A stretch of DNA of 64,000 bases from Paenibacillus sp. (GTDB taxonomy: Bacteria; Bacillota; Bacilli; Paenibacillales; Paenibacillaceae): contig JAILZT010000021.1 of the NCBI GenBank assembly GCA_023512345.1, positions 1-64,000 of the forward strand, written 5' to 3'. The first letter of the stretch is position 1, and each line of letters begins with the position of its first letter. Positions 25,695 through 35,438 of this stretch are shown piece by piece. The notes beneath the pieces are model-generated. The model was not told where the DNA came from. It searched no databases and saw only the letters and a program-made list of their open reading frames with translations. A program made the position numbers and the translations under genes.

Positions 25695-26243
25695 CTGTTG
25701 GAGTAAAAGGGTTTTTCAAGGTACTGCCTCAAGCTACGACCCAAGCTATCGTCTTAAGTTACCTTTGCCTATACGGCATCTATCGCCCCATCACTCATCG
25801 CCTAACAGTTGATTCCAAACGCAGCCTTAACTAAAATTAGGTTTTAACCTCTCCAGTTCAATAACGGGAGCATTTTTTGAAATTAGAGGGAATAGTTCCC
25901 TATAATTTTTGCATTATGCGTTTTTTAAGAGGATTAGAGGGAAATATACCCTCTAAAATTTGGTTTTAGTCCAATAACGGGAAGATTTGTTGAATTTAGA
26001 GGGAACGATTCCCTCTAATCTTTGCAAAATGCACTTTTTTAATAAATTAGAGGGAGTTATTCCTTATAATTGGGTTTTGGTTATCTTTTCTTTGAACTTT
26101 ATATTATTAATTATTAATGTAATGGAAAATACACCCAGTAAGATAAATCCAGCTGATTCCCCCTTTAATGCTACTTCTTCTACAAAAAATTTCCAAATCC
26201 TTTATAACTCACTCGCACCAACCCGCCTTTCCCCATCCAAATC
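25695..26243. other. Gene-free spacer before htpG
   Basis: About 550 bases with no convincing coding region; the one plus-strand frame (25987-26247) lies over the repeats and has no ribosome site. The left part has no recognisable feature. The middle carries tandem palindromic repeats, and the right part leads into the htpG promoter. Confidence 0.6.
25848..26078. repeat. Two ~113-bp repeat units with TTAGAGGGAA palindromes
   Basis: CAATAACGGGA at 25859 recurs at 25972, a 113-base period. Each unit holds two imperfect palindromes of the form TTAGAGGGAA-n-TTCCCTCTAA, four in all at about 25882, 25932, 25994 and 26045, separated by TTTGCA-ATGC-TTTTTTAA-like spacers. The best formed is TTAGAGGGAA cga TTCCCTCTAA (third copy). 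Confidence 0.75.
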
Positions 26244-26272
26244 TTGACTCCTAATTCTGTATATGTTATATA
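26244..26272 (+). promoter_or_regulatory. SigA promoter of htpG
   Basis: -35 TTGACT (26244-26249), 17-base spacer, -10 TATATA (26267-26272). The CIRCE operator begins eleven bases downstream. Confidence 0.85.
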
Positions 26273-26282
26273 AAAAGAGGAA

Positions 26283-26309
26283 TTAGCACTCTGATTACTT
26301 GAGTGCTAA
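26283..26309 (+). promoter_or_regulatory. CIRCE operator (HrcA binding site)
   Basis: TTAGCACTC, nine bases, GAGTGCTAA: an exact match to the CIRCE consensus. It sits at the expected transcription start of htpG. Confidence 0.95.
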
Positions 26310-26399
26310 TTCCTAGCCAAGCTGATCGTAAGCGGAGCTACATAATTTTTTCCATCCACCATCTTATTTCCCTATATTGAAAGGAGACTTAACCGATCC

Positions 26400-28280
26400 A
26401 TGGTAAAAAAAGAGTTCAAAGCTGAGTCGAAACGAATGTTGGAAATGATGATTAACTCCATTTACACCCATAAAGAAATTTTCCTGAGAGAGCTTATCTC
26501 CAATGCCAGCGATGCTATCGACAAAATCTACTACAAGGCATTATCCGATGAGCAACTGGTGTTCAATAAAGAGGACTATTACATTAAAGTCACTGTAGAT
26601 AAGGCGAACAGAACTTTAACAATCTCCGATACAGGTATCGGGATGACCAAGGAAGACTTGGATAACAACCTCGGAATTATCGCAAAGAGCGGTTCCCTGG
26701 CTTTCAAGAAAGAAAATGAAGCAAAAGACGGACACAATATCATTGGTCAATTCGGGGTTGGTTTCTATGCTGCTTTTATGGTGGCGGATACCGTTACTGT
26801 TACTAGTAAGGCGCTGGGCAGCGATGAGGCTTTTAAATGGGAGTCCCAAGGTGCAGACGGATACACGATTGAGCCTGCTGAGAAAGCTTCCGTAGGAACT
26901 GAGATTGTGCTCACAATCAAGCCTAATACTGAAGACGATCAATATGATGAGTACCTGGAAGAATACCGCCTGAAGTCGATTATCAAAAAATACTCCGATT
27001 TCATTCGCTTCCCGATCAAAATGGATGTGAAAAGCCAGCAGCCTAAAGAAGGCAGCGAGGATGAATTCGTAGAAGTTACCGAAGAACAAACCGTTAACAG
27101 CATGGTGCCGATCTGGCGTAAAAATAAAAACGAGCTGACACCGGAAGACTACGAGAACTTCTACATGGAGAAGCGTTACGGCTTCGACAAGCCGCTTAAG
27201 CATATCCATATCAGCGCCGATGGTGCGGTGGTTTACAATGCAATCCTGTTCATCCCGGAGAACACACCTTACGATTATTACACGAAGGAATATGAAAAAG
27301 GCCTGGAGCTGTACTCCAATGGTGTACTTATCATGGACAAGTGCTCGGACCTGCTTCCTGACTACTTCAGCTTTGTTAAGGGAATGGTAGATTCTGAGGA
27401 TCTGTCCCTAAATATTTCACGTGAGATGCTCCAGCATGACAGACAATTAACGCTTATTGCTAAGAACATTAAGAATAAAGTTAAAGGTCAATTGCAAAGC
27501 TTGTTGAAGGATGAGAGAGAGAAGTACGAGCAATTCTATAAATCCTTTGGCAGACAATTGAAATTTGGCGTTTACAGCGACTATGGAGTGAATAAAGAAA
27601 CGCTGCAAGATCTGCTGATGTTCTATTCATCCAAGGAGAAAAAGCTGGTTACTCTGGATGAATACGTATCGAGAATGCCAGAAGACCAGAAGTATATCTA
27701 CTATGCCTCCGGTGAATCGATTGAAAGAATCGAGAAGCTTCCGCAAACTGAAATGGTATTGGATAAAGGATTCGAGATTCTGTACTTTACAGATGATATT
27801 GACGAATTCGCTATCAACATTATCATGAATTATAAAGAGAAAGAGTTCAAATCCGTATCCAGCGGAGACCTTGGCATCGAAGCGGATGAGAAGGACAAGC
27901 CTACAGAAGCGGAAGAGAATGAGAACAAGGATCTTTTTGAATCTATGAAAAGCATCCTGTCCGGCAAGGTGACTAACGTAAAAGCATCCAAACGCTTGAA
28001 AACTCATCCAGTCTGCCTCTCCACAGAGGGTGAACTATCCATTGAGATGGAGAAGATTCTAAAGGCTATGCCTAACGCTCAAGATGTAAAAGCAGATAAA
28101 GTCCTGGAAATCAACATTAATCATGAGGTATTCCAATCCCTGAAAAATGCTCAAGCCAATGATAAAGAGAAGCTGGGTCTGTATACGAACCTGCTGTACA
28201 ATCAGGCGCTGCTGATCGAAGGTCTGCCTGTCGGCGATCCGGTAGAATTCACTAACGATATTTGCAAGATCATGGTGTAA
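26400..28280 (+). CDS. htpG: Molecular chaperone HtpG (Hsp90)
   Basis: 626 residues, normal for bacterial Hsp90. The N-terminal GHKL ATPase domain shows [28 protein letters not shown] and [14 protein letters not shown]; the middle domain includes [15 protein letters not shown]; the C-terminal dimerisation domain ends without an MEEVD tail, as in bacteria. It assists folding and stress recovery in the cytoplasm using ATP. Start ATG 26400 follows AAAGGAG at about 13 bases. The CIRCE site upstream implies control by HrcA, and a strong terminator follows, so it is monocistronic. Confidence 0.98.
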   Translation: MVKKEFKAESKRMLEMMINSIYTHKEIFLRELISNASDAIDKIYYKALSDEQLVFNKEDYYIKVTVDKANRTLTISDTGIGMTKEDLDNNLGIIAKSGSLAFKKENEAKDGHNIIGQFGVGFYAAFMVADTVTVTSKALGSDEAFKWESQGADGYTIEPAEKASVGTEIVLTIKPNTEDDQYDEYLEEYRLKSIIKKYSDFIRFPIKMDVKSQQPKEGSEDEFVEVTEEQTVNSMVPIWRKNKNELTPEDYENFYMEKRYGFDKPLKHIHISADGAVVYNAILFIPENTPYDYYTKEYEKGLELYSNGVLIMDKCSDLLPDYFSFVKGMVDSEDLSLNISREMLQHDRQLTLIAKNIKNKVKGQLQSLLKDEREKYEQFYKSFGRQLKFGVYSDYGVNKETLQDLLMFYSSKEKKLVTLDEYVSRMPEDQKYIYYASGESIERIEKLPQTEMVLDKGFEILYFTDDIDEFAINIIMNYKEKEFKSVSSGDLGIEADEKDKPTEAEENENKDLFESMKSILSGKVTNVKASKRLKTHPVCLSTEGELSIEMEKILKAMPNAQDVKADKVLEININHEVFQSLKNAQANDKEKLGLYTNLLYNQALLIEGLPVGDPVEFTNDICKIMV

Positions 28281-28303
28281 ACTAGCGAAAAGATCGCAAG
28301 TCC

Positions 28304-28345
28304 AAATAACCCGTATGGCCTCGTGCCCATGCGGGTTATTTGTTG
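28304..28345 (+). terminator. Terminator of htpG
   Basis: AAATAACCCG pairs with CGGGTTATTT, with inner GG/CC pairing, then a T-rich tail. Confidence 0.85.
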
Positions 28346-28462
28346 TTTAGCAGCGGGTTTAAACGTAGCATCGGAAATTCCTAAATCCGTAATAAAAGGT
28401 CACTGCAATTCAGAGAATGACATGATACTTTACTGGTAAAGTGTGGGAGGTGGATTGGTGGG

Positions 28463-29500
28463 ATGGAGACTGGCGGGATGGAGACGGTAACCTATTCCTT
28501 ATATGGGGATAGCGCAGACAGTCATAGATATTATGAAGATACAGCCGCATTTACTGATGAAGTCATGAATAAAATGAGCGAAGAAGATGGGATCGACGAA
28601 TTTAGCCGTTATATAGCTGACAGAAATCTGAAGCCTATGGGAGCCGAAATATATAAGTTAGAGTTATTGATGATCGGTGTGTTGTGGAGGATCTATGGAA
28701 ACATCGAATATAATCTGGACTCCTTTGGGAAGTTGATCGGATGGATGCAGGCCTCCGGGGAGTTCGAGCAAGAGAGTCAAAGAATGACGATCTGGTATGA
28801 TTTTTTGAAAGGCAAGCCTCGGAGAGAAGTTGAACACAGACTGTCAACAGCAATGAAGTTGGCGGAATGGTTCGATAAGAGAAGCGAGGAGACCTTAGGC
28901 CGTTACACGCTCCATGTGAATTCGTATATTGATGGCAATCGCGAAAGCCTGAAAGGGAAGGGAAACCAGATTTTCTGCATGCGCCAGCGGGTAGAATATC
29001 ATTTAAATATGGTGGGTGCGGAGATCATGAATCGGGTGTTCAGGAGCGCATTTTTAGAAACCAAGGAAAAAAGAGTGTTCCTTCCGATTTGTATGAGACT
29101 GAAACCTAATGAAGCCTGTAGAGCTGTTCCGATGGAGCAAGGCCTTGTATGCAGAGGCTGTTCGAATGACTGTCAGGTGAACACGATCACGACAATGGGG
29201 AAGGAGCAGGGTTATAAAGTATTGATCATTCCGCATGCTTCTACGGCGTTCGGACAGCGACATATGGCAGAGGGCGAGGTTGGGATTATTGGAGTTGCTT
29301 GTGTGCTCAATCTGATCTCCGGTGGCTATAAAGCCAAAGAATTGGGTTACGAGCCCCAATGTGTGCTGCTGAATTATGCAGGGTGCATCAAGCATTGGCA
29401 TCAGACGGGGATCGTAACCAGTCTTGCTCTGGAACGATTGCAGTACCTGCTACAGTTTGACCCTGCGGTTTCTCAATCCGACCACACATCTACTTCCTAA
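28463..29500 (+). CDS. DUF116 domain protein
   Basis: 345 residues. The C-terminal 140 residues match DUF116: ACRAVPMEQGLVCRGCSNDC, VLIIPHASTAFGQ, GIIGVACVLNLISGGYKAKE and CVLLNYAGCIKHW. At least six cysteines in this part suggest metal or Fe-S binding. The N-terminal 190 residues are helical and acidic and not recognised. ATG 28463 follows GGGAGGTGG at about ten bases; TTG/GTG codons just upstream are also possible. The biochemical function of DUF116 is unknown. Confidence 0.8.
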   Translation: METGGMETVTYSLYGDSADSHRYYEDTAAFTDEVMNKMSEEDGIDEFSRYIADRNLKPMGAEIYKLELLMIGVLWRIYGNIEYNLDSFGKLIGWMQASGEFEQESQRMTIWYDFLKGKPRREVEHRLSTAMKLAEWFDKRSEETLGRYTLHVNSYIDGNRESLKGKGNQIFCMRQRVEYHLNMVGAEIMNRVFRSAFLETKEKRVFLPICMRLKPNEACRAVPMEQGLVCRGCSNDCQVNTITTMGKEQGYKVLIIPHASTAFGQRHMAEGEVGIIGVACVLNLISGGYKAKELGYEPQCVLLNYAGCIKHWHQTGIVTSLALERLQYLLQFDPAVSQSDHTSTS

Positions 29501-29601
29501 GGCGGAGGTTAAATCGTCTTTCAGACGGTTCAGCCTGTTAGGCGGTTCGGAATATAATGAAGCTAGGTTTGAAGAATATGAGGATGCGCGGGAGGGATAT
29601 A

Positions 29602-30531
29602 ATGTCTGTGCTAACAGTAACAAATTTAAGGAAGTCGTACGGGACAGTGAAGGCTGTGGAGGATATCAGCTTTACGGTGGAAGCTGGAGAGGTTTTTACT
29701 ATTATTGGACCTAATGGAGCGGGAAAAACAACAACGCTGGAGATGATTGAAGGATTACAGGAGCCGGATGAAGGTACTATTTCAATAAACGGGCTGACCT
29801 GGAAGAAGGATGAGAGTGAAATCAAAACCTTGATTGGTGTACAGCCGCAATCAGGCGCATTATTCGAATTGCTGACCGCTGAAGAAAATCTGGACTTATT
29901 CGCTTCCTTTTATCCTCGGTCAAGGAAAACCAGCGAAGTGCTGGAGATGATTAACCTGACAGAGCATCGCGGTAAACGTGTAAAGTCACTCTCTGGCGGA
30001 CAGCGGCAGCGATTGGCTATTGGTCTGGCGATGATTAACGATCCGCGGATTATTTTTCTGGATGAGCCTACAACAGGCCTAGACCCCCAAGCACGCCGCA
30101 ATATATGGGACATCATCATGAAGCTGAAGGCACTCGGCACCACCATTATATTGACCACACATTACATGGAAGAGGCTGAGAAGCTGAGCGATCGCGTCTG
30201 CATTGTAGACCAAGGACATATTATCAGTCTGGACACACCAGCTGCCTTAATCAGCAGATTGACTCAGGAACGTGAGATGCGACTGTCGTTCCACGATGGA
30301 GAGGAAGCAGCCAGCCAAACCGAGAAGGCCATCCAAAGTCAGCCCGATATCGTTCGTATGGAGCGGGATGGAGCAAACTTGACGTTATGGTCGGTGAAGC
30401 CGGAGCAATCCTTATATGATTTACTCGGGTTTACCAAGGAACAGGGCTACAGAGTAGAGCATGTATCCATTCGCGAGATGAGCCTTGAAGACGTCTTTAT
30501 TGCCTTTACGGGCAAAGAATGGAGGGACTGA
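29602..30531 (+). CDS. ABC transporter ATP-binding protein
   Basis: 309 residues from ATG 29602, which has GGGAGGG five to six bases upstream; earlier in-frame starts lack this. Walker A GPNGAGKTT (near residue 38), signature LSGGQRQRLAIGLAM, Walker B IIFLDEPTTGLDP, H-loop TTHYMEEAE. DRA/NodI-type ATPase with a C-terminal extension. A TATAAT at 29553-29558 may be its -10. The stop is two bases before the start of the permease gene. Confidence 0.93.
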   Translation: MSVLTVTNLRKSYGTVKAVEDISFTVEAGEVFTIIGPNGAGKTTTLEMIEGLQEPDEGTISINGLTWKKDESEIKTLIGVQPQSGALFELLTAEENLDLFASFYPRSRKTSEVLEMINLTEHRGKRVKSLSGGQRQRLAIGLAMINDPRIIFLDEPTTGLDPQARRNIWDIIMKLKALGTTIILTTHYMEEAEKLSDRVCIVDQGHIISLDTPAALISRLTQEREMRLSFHDGEEAASQTEKAIQSQPDIVRMERDGANLTLWSVKPEQSLYDLLGFTKEQGYRVEHVSIREMSLEDVFIAFTGKEWRD

Positions 30532-30533
30532 CG

Positions 30534-31652
30534 ATGAAGATTGGCAACCAGCTGATGAAGCTGTTCCTGGCACAATTGAAAACGATGTTTCGGGAGAAGC
30601 AGGTTTGGTTCTGGAATTTATTTTTCCCGGTTATTCTGATGGTGATATTCATGGTTATTTTCGGAGGTGGAGACAGCAGCGACTTCAAGGCAAAGGTGGC
30701 GCTGGTGAAGCCGCAATCGAATGCCGCTGCCGACTCGTTCGAAGCTGGACTTAGAAAAGTACCCGTGTTCGAATGGAAGACGGAGCAAGCCGTCAGCAGT
30801 GAACAAGCCGATGCATGGATTAAGGATAAAGATGTGGATGCTGTCATCATTCTTCCTGAGAGTGAAAAGGCCGGTGATATCAAGCTGATTGTTAATACCG
30901 AGAATGAGAATAATGCCACATCTCAGGCCGTCAGGGGAATATTGCAGCAATATGTCCAGCAAGCCAGTTTTGCGGCCGCAGGGGTTGAACCTGCCTTTCA
31001 ACTAGAGTCTTCTGTAGTATCCGGGGGAGATGAGGACCTAAGCAGTGCAGACTTTTTATTGACCGGAATGATTGCCCTGTCAGTTGCTCAAGCGGGGCTG
31101 TTCGGTATGGTTGATATGGTAGAGCTGCGCAGAACAGGCCTGCTTAAACGCCTTCGTCTGACCCCGATGCGTATGGGATTGTACGGAGTTGGAGGGATGA
31201 TGGTCCGTTTTATACTGAGCTTTGTACAGATTGTACTCTTAAGCCTGATTGGGGTATTCGGTTTCGGAGCGAACCTGCATATGGATCTTCCAACATTAAT
31301 TGTAGCTTTCTTTGTAGGCGTGCTTGCGTTTAATGCACTTGGGTACTTATTCTCTTCCTTCAGTAAATCCATCGAGTCATATATGGGGCTGGCCAATATC
31401 ACTAGCTTTTTGATGATGTTCCTAAGCGGGATCTTCTTCGCAACCAGTGGATTACCAGACTGGCTCAAGCCTGTTACTCAGGTGATTCCGCTCACCTATT
31501 TCGTGGAGGGCATGCGGGACGGGATGGTATACGGTTCTGGATTTCTCACCTCTACCTTCTGGAGCGGAATGGGAATATTAGCACTATGGGGCGCAGGGGC
31601 ATTTGCTCTGGGGGCGTTTATCTATCGAAAAGGTAAGGTGGAGGCTCGTTAA
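30534..31652 (+). CDS. ABC-2 type transporter permease
   Basis: 372 residues from ATG 30534, six bases after GGAGGG in the end of the ATPase gene; an in-frame ATG at 30519 overlaps that site. One membrane span near residue 30, an external domain of about 150 residues, then five spans. The segment VDMVELRRTGLLKRLRLTPM is the conserved cytoplasmic loop and FFATSGLPDWLKPVTQVIPL the conserved ABC-2 C-terminal motif. It pairs with the preceding ATPase as an exporter of unknown substrate. Confidence 0.9.
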   Translation: MKIGNQLMKLFLAQLKTMFREKQVWFWNLFFPVILMVIFMVIFGGGDSSDFKAKVALVKPQSNAAADSFEAGLRKVPVFEWKTEQAVSSEQADAWIKDKDVDAVIILPESEKAGDIKLIVNTENENNATSQAVRGILQQYVQQASFAAAGVEPAFQLESSVVSGGDEDLSSADFLLTGMIALSVAQAGLFGMVDMVELRRTGLLKRLRLTPMRMGLYGVGGMMVRFILSFVQIVLLSLIGVFGFGANLHMDLPTLIVAFFVGVLAFNALGYLFSSFSKSIESYMGLANITSFLMMFLSGIFFATSGLPDWLKPVTQVIPLTYFVEGMRDGMVYGSGFLTSTFWSGMGILALWGAGAFALGAFIYRKGKVEAR

Positions 31653-31708
31653 TTTTGCAGATGACGCTAATATGATTGTTAGATGAATTAGGGAATGAAG
31701 AGTGAGGG

Positions 31709-31740
31709 GACCGCTACCTATTATCAGATGGCGGTCTTTT
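31709..31740 (+). terminator. Terminator after the ABC exporter operon
   Basis: GACCGC pairs with GCGGTC around a 16-base loop, followed by TTTT. Confidence 0.6.
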
Positions 31741-31830
31741 GACGTACATAGAGCAGTATTCCGTTTCCGATTTCAATTCAATCTGTGATACGATACTGAA
31801 AACGGTGTTAAGGGAGTGGGTTGTCCAAAC

Positions 31831-33069
31831 ATGAATCCGAACTGGAAAAAGAACATTGTGCTATTTCTCGCCAGCCAGACCATATCCTTATTTGGCTCCT
31901 CGTTGGTTCAGTATGCCATACTTTGGTATATTACCTTAAATACGCAATCCGGTCTCATGATGACGATTTCCATTATATGCGGGTTTTTACCTACGTTTTT
32001 CCTATCTCCTTTTGCGGGAGTTTGGGCGGACCGCTATAACCGTAAAATGCTCATTATTTTATCGGATTCCATCATTGCCGTCACCACGTTAATTCTGGCG
32101 ATATTGTTCCTGATGGGCTTCGATGCCATGTGGCTGCTTTTTGTAGCTTCTGCCTTGCGGGCGCTCGGGTCCGGTGTTCAATCACCAGCTGTAGGTGCTT
32201 TTATTCCACAAATTGTTCCAGAGGATAAACTAACGAAGGTAAGCGGTGCAAACGGTAGTATTCAAGCGTTGGTGATGCTGTTATCCCCTATGCTGAGCGG
32301 CGCATTGCTTACGGTGGCATCCATTGAAACTATATTTTTTATAGATGTAATTACAGCAGTGATTGCTATAGTGTCATTGTTATTGTTTCTCAAAGTTCCT
32401 GTTCATGCCAAGGCCGCACAGAAACAGGATTTAAGTTATGTAAGCGACCTGCGGCTAGGCTTTGCCTATATTAAGAGTCATCCTTTTATCAGAACCTTCT
32501 TTATCTTCTGTGCGTTTTTCTTTATTCTAGCTGCACCTGTTGCTTTTCTAACTCCGCTGCAGGTTACACGATCATTTGGGAATGATATTTGGCGGCTTAC
32601 GGCCATTGAGATTGCTTTTTCCATAGGGATGATGAGCGGCGGGCTGATTATGGCCTCATGGGGTGGATTCCGCAACAAAGTACATACCATGACACTTTCC
32701 AGTCTGGCTATCGGGGCAGGGACTTTTGCGCTTGGTCTTATTCCTATCTTCTGGATCTATCTGTTAGTCATGGGTTTAGTGGGTCTGGTGATGCCGATGT
32801 TTAATACTCCCTCTACGGTTATGCTGCAAGAGAAGGTTGATCCTGACTTTCTGGGCAGAGTATTCGGGGTGCTGGGGATGATCTCTAGCTCAATGATGCC
32901 GCTGGGTATGCTGGTGTTTGGACCTATGGCCGACTTTATCAAAATCGAATGGATGCTTGTCGGAACGGGAGCACTGCTATTCATTCAGGGTTTTTTTCTA
33001 CTGGGTAATAAAGTGCTTATTGAGGCAGGCAAGCCCATATCGAAAGAAGAGGATGGTGTTGAAGTTTGA
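31831..33069 (+). CDS. MFS transporter (macrolide-efflux-like)
   Basis: About 412 residues, 12 membrane spans. The motif GVWADRYNRKMLIILSD after span 2 is the MFS motif A. It resembles the MefA/enterobactin-exporter-like subgroup (start WKKNIVLFLASQTISLFGSS, then YAILWYITL). ATG 31831 follows AAGGGAG at about 15 bases; an in-frame GTG 31816 is adjacent to that site and less likely. Its stop overlaps the TTG start of the next gene by four bases, so the two are translationally coupled. Confidence 0.88.
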   Translation: MNPNWKKNIVLFLASQTISLFGSSLVQYAILWYITLNTQSGLMMTISIICGFLPTFFLSPFAGVWADRYNRKMLIILSDSIIAVTTLILAILFLMGFDAMWLLFVASALRALGSGVQSPAVGAFIPQIVPEDKLTKVSGANGSIQALVMLLSPMLSGALLTVASIETIFFIDVITAVIAIVSLLLFLKVPVHAKAAQKQDLSYVSDLRLGFAYIKSHPFIRTFFIFCAFFFILAAPVAFLTPLQVTRSFGNDIWRLTAIEIAFSIGMMSGGLIMASWGGFRNKVHTMTLSSLAIGAGTFALGLIPIFWIYLLVMGLVGLVMPMFNTPSTVMLQEKVDPDFLGRVFGVLGMISSSMMPLGMLVFGPMADFIKIEWMLVGTGALLFIQGFFLLGNKVLIEAGKPISKEEDGVEV

Positions 33070-33986
33070 ACATCGCCTTAACGGGGATTCCCAATCAAAC
33101 TGCATGGAAGAAGTTCGAACCGGTCCTTAAAGGTTGGTCAAGTGATCTGAAATATGAGGTCGAGAGCGGAGATGGCCAAAGGCTGCTGCTGAGGATCTCC
33201 AGTATGGAGGACTTTGAGAATAAGCTGGCTGAGTATAACAGGGTTAAGATTATTAACCAGCTTGATTTTTCGATGTCGCGGGCTATTGATTTTGGTATAT
33301 GCAACGATGGTAACAATACTTATATGCTGCTGAGTTGGGTGGAGGGGATTCCGCTGCAGGAGTGCCTGTTGTCCTTTTCTGTAACACAGCAGTATCAGTT
33401 GGGGATTCAGGCGGGTCAGATTTTAAAACAAATACATTCCATTCCTAACAAAGAAAATTTGTGCGATTGGGAACGAAAATTACAGGCCAAAATCCTCACT
33501 CGAGTGGAGGCATACGAAAACTGTTCCTACCGAGTTCAGGGAGATGAAACTGCCATTGCTTTTGTCAGAGAAAACATAGGGTTGCTTAGCCATTTGGACA
33601 AAGTCTATCGCCATGGAGATTACCATATTGGGAATTTACTGTACACCGAGCAAGGGAAAATTGGAGTCATTGATTTCAACGGCTGTGACAGTGGTGATTA
33701 TGTAGAGGAGTTCTATAAGCTGCAGTCCTTTGACCGGGAATGGAGTATTCCTTTTGCGAGAGGTAAAATCGACGGGTATTTCGCAGGCGAACCTCCTGTC
33801 GATTTTTGGACAAGACAAGCACTTTATGTAGCGTATTCTTCACTCTTCTCTATTGTGTGGGCGATACCGTTTGGTCCCTCTGAAGTTGAGGGTATGATAG
33901 TAAGATGCAGGGTAGCTTTTGAGGATTATGAGAATTTTAAAAGAGTTGTTCCACGCTGGTATGCAGAAGACTCAGATCATCAATAA
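33066..33986 (+). CDS. Aminoglycoside phosphotransferase-fold (APH) kinase
   Basis: 306 residues from TTG 33066. APH-family catalytic loop RHGDYHIGNLLY (near residue 180) with the catalytic aspartate, then metal-binding GVIDFNGCDSGDYVEEFYKL. N-terminal lobe with LLRISSMEDF. These kinases phosphorylate aminoglycosides, macrolides or metabolites; the substrate cannot be told. The four-base overlap with an efflux-type MFS gene is reminiscent of drug-resistance pairs, but this is inference. Confidence 0.85.
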   Translation: MNIALTGIPNQTAWKKFEPVLKGWSSDLKYEVESGDGQRLLLRISSMEDFENKLAEYNRVKIINQLDFSMSRAIDFGICNDGNNTYMLLSWVEGIPLQECLLSFSVTQQYQLGIQAGQILKQIHSIPNKENLCDWERKLQAKILTRVEAYENCSYRVQGDETAIAFVRENIGLLSHLDKVYRHGDYHIGNLLYTEQGKIGVIDFNGCDSGDYVEEFYKLQSFDREWSIPFARGKIDGYFAGEPPVDFWTRQALYVAYSSLFSIVWAIPFGPSEVEGMIVRCRVAFEDYENFKRVVPRWYAEDSDHQ

Positions 33987-34009
33987 AATACTCAAGGGGG
34001 CTTATCATC

Positions 34010-35419
34010 ATGTCGATCTCAACAACAATGATTATCAGGCTGGAGATTCAAAAATCCATAGCATCTTTTGGAGACGTTGCCTCTCGGATTGCTGAAGCTG
34101 GTGGCGACATTGTTGCCATTGATGTCATTCGTGCAGGCAAGGATGTAACGACCCGGGATATTACGGTGAATGTGATGGATGCTGGTAATGAAGATGTGGT
34201 CAGCGAATTGTCAGAGATGCCGGGGATTAAAGTAATCAATGTCTCCGACCGCACTTTTCTCGCTCATCTCGGCGGCAAAATTGAGGTGACCCCCAAGATG
34301 CCGATTAAGAATCGGGAGGATTTGTCGCAGGTCTATACGCCGGGTGTTGCTCGTGTCTGCACAGCTATAGCGGAGGATCCTAGCAAAGCTTATTCACTTA
34401 CGATGAAGCGAAATACGGTTGCAGTTGTTACGGACGGCACGGCCGTGTTGGGACTGGGAGATATCGGGCCGGAGGCAGCAATGCCGGTCATGGAGGGAAA
34501 AGCAATGCTGTTCAAACAGCTGGCAGGGATCGACGCTTTTCCATTGTGCCTGAATACGAAGGACCCTGATGAGATTGTGAATATAATAAAAGCCGTATCG
34601 CCTGGATTTGGCGGTATCAATTTGGAGGACATCTCTTCCCCGCGCTGCTTTGAGATTGAACGGAGGCTTGCAGCCGAGCTGGACATTCCTGTCTTCCATG
34701 ATGACCAGCACGGTACAGCTATCGTGGCTTTGGCGGGTTTGCTGAATGCCCTTAAAGTGGTTGGCAAGTCCATTGTCACAGCTCGAATCGTCGTTATCGG
34801 CATCGGCGCTGCGGGAGTCTCCATATGCAATCTGCTGCTCGCTGCGGGTGCCAGTCATATTACTGCAGTGGATCGGGAAGGTATTCTTCGGCGAGGGGTG
34901 GCGTATCCCCATCCGGAATGGCTTCAACTGGCTGAGGTAACCAATCCAGAAGGCTTAGAAGGAGGGTTAACCGAAGCAGTTAGTGGGGCTGATGTGTTCA
35001 TTGGTGTATCTGGAGGAGGCGTTCTGACCGTTGATCATGTTAAAAGCATGGCACAAGACAGCATCGTATTTGCGATGGCGAACCCCAACCCGGAGATTGA
35101 CCCCGAATTAGCGGAGCCGTACGTAAGAGTTCTGGCAACAGGCAGAAGTGATTACCCGAACCAGATTAACAACGTTTTATGTTTCCCTGGTATTTTTCGC
35201 GGGGCGCTGGATTGCAGGGCCCGAACTGTGAATCTGGAAATGAAGCTGGGTGCAGCCCAGGCCATTGCTTCGGTTGTTCAAGAAGATGAGTTGAATGAGC
35301 AGTATATTATTCCGAGCATTTTTAATGAAGAGGTAGTAGAACAAGTGCGTATAGCAGTAATTAAGGCGGCGATGGCCACAGGTATGGCTCGACGTGTGCC
35401 GAAGGATTTTAGATCATAA
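34010..35419 (+). CDS. ACT-domain malic enzyme
   Basis: 469 residues. An N-terminal ACT domain (residues 7-75, IIRLEIQKSIASFGDVASRIAE region) precedes the malic-enzyme fold: YTPGVARVCTAIAEDP near 107 holds the catalytic tyrosine, DDQHGTAIVALAGLLNAL near 235, the Rossmann motif VVIGIGAAGVSICNLLLAAG near 265, and FAMANPNPEIDPE. It converts malate to pyruvate with CO2 and NAD(P)H. The ACT domain suggests allosteric control by a small molecule. Cofactor preference is not decided here. ATG 34010 follows CAAGGGGG. Confidence 0.93.
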   Translation: MSISTTMIIRLEIQKSIASFGDVASRIAEAGGDIVAIDVIRAGKDVTTRDITVNVMDAGNEDVVSELSEMPGIKVINVSDRTFLAHLGGKIEVTPKMPIKNREDLSQVYTPGVARVCTAIAEDPSKAYSLTMKRNTVAVVTDGTAVLGLGDIGPEAAMPVMEGKAMLFKQLAGIDAFPLCLNTKDPDEIVNIIKAVSPGFGGINLEDISSPRCFEIERRLAAELDIPVFHDDQHGTAIVALAGLLNALKVVGKSIVTARIVVIGIGAAGVSICNLLLAAGASHITAVDREGILRRGVAYPHPEWLQLAEVTNPEGLEGGLTEAVSGADVFIGVSGGGVLTVDHVKSMAQDSIVFAMANPNPEIDPELAEPYVRVLATGRSDYPNQINNVLCFPGIFRGALDCRARTVNLEMKLGAAQAIASVVQEDELNEQYIIPSIFNEEVVEQVRIAVIKAAMATGMARRVPKDFRS

Positions 35420-35438
35420 ATAGAAGTTAGGTGAAGGA

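Noticed and set aside
25987-26247. 86-codon plus-strand frame before htpG
   Set aside because: Lies over palindromic repeats and the htpG -35 region, without a ribosome site.
26616-27209. 197-codon minus-strand frame inside htpG
   Set aside because: Antisense shadow of a highly conserved gene with no ribosome site.
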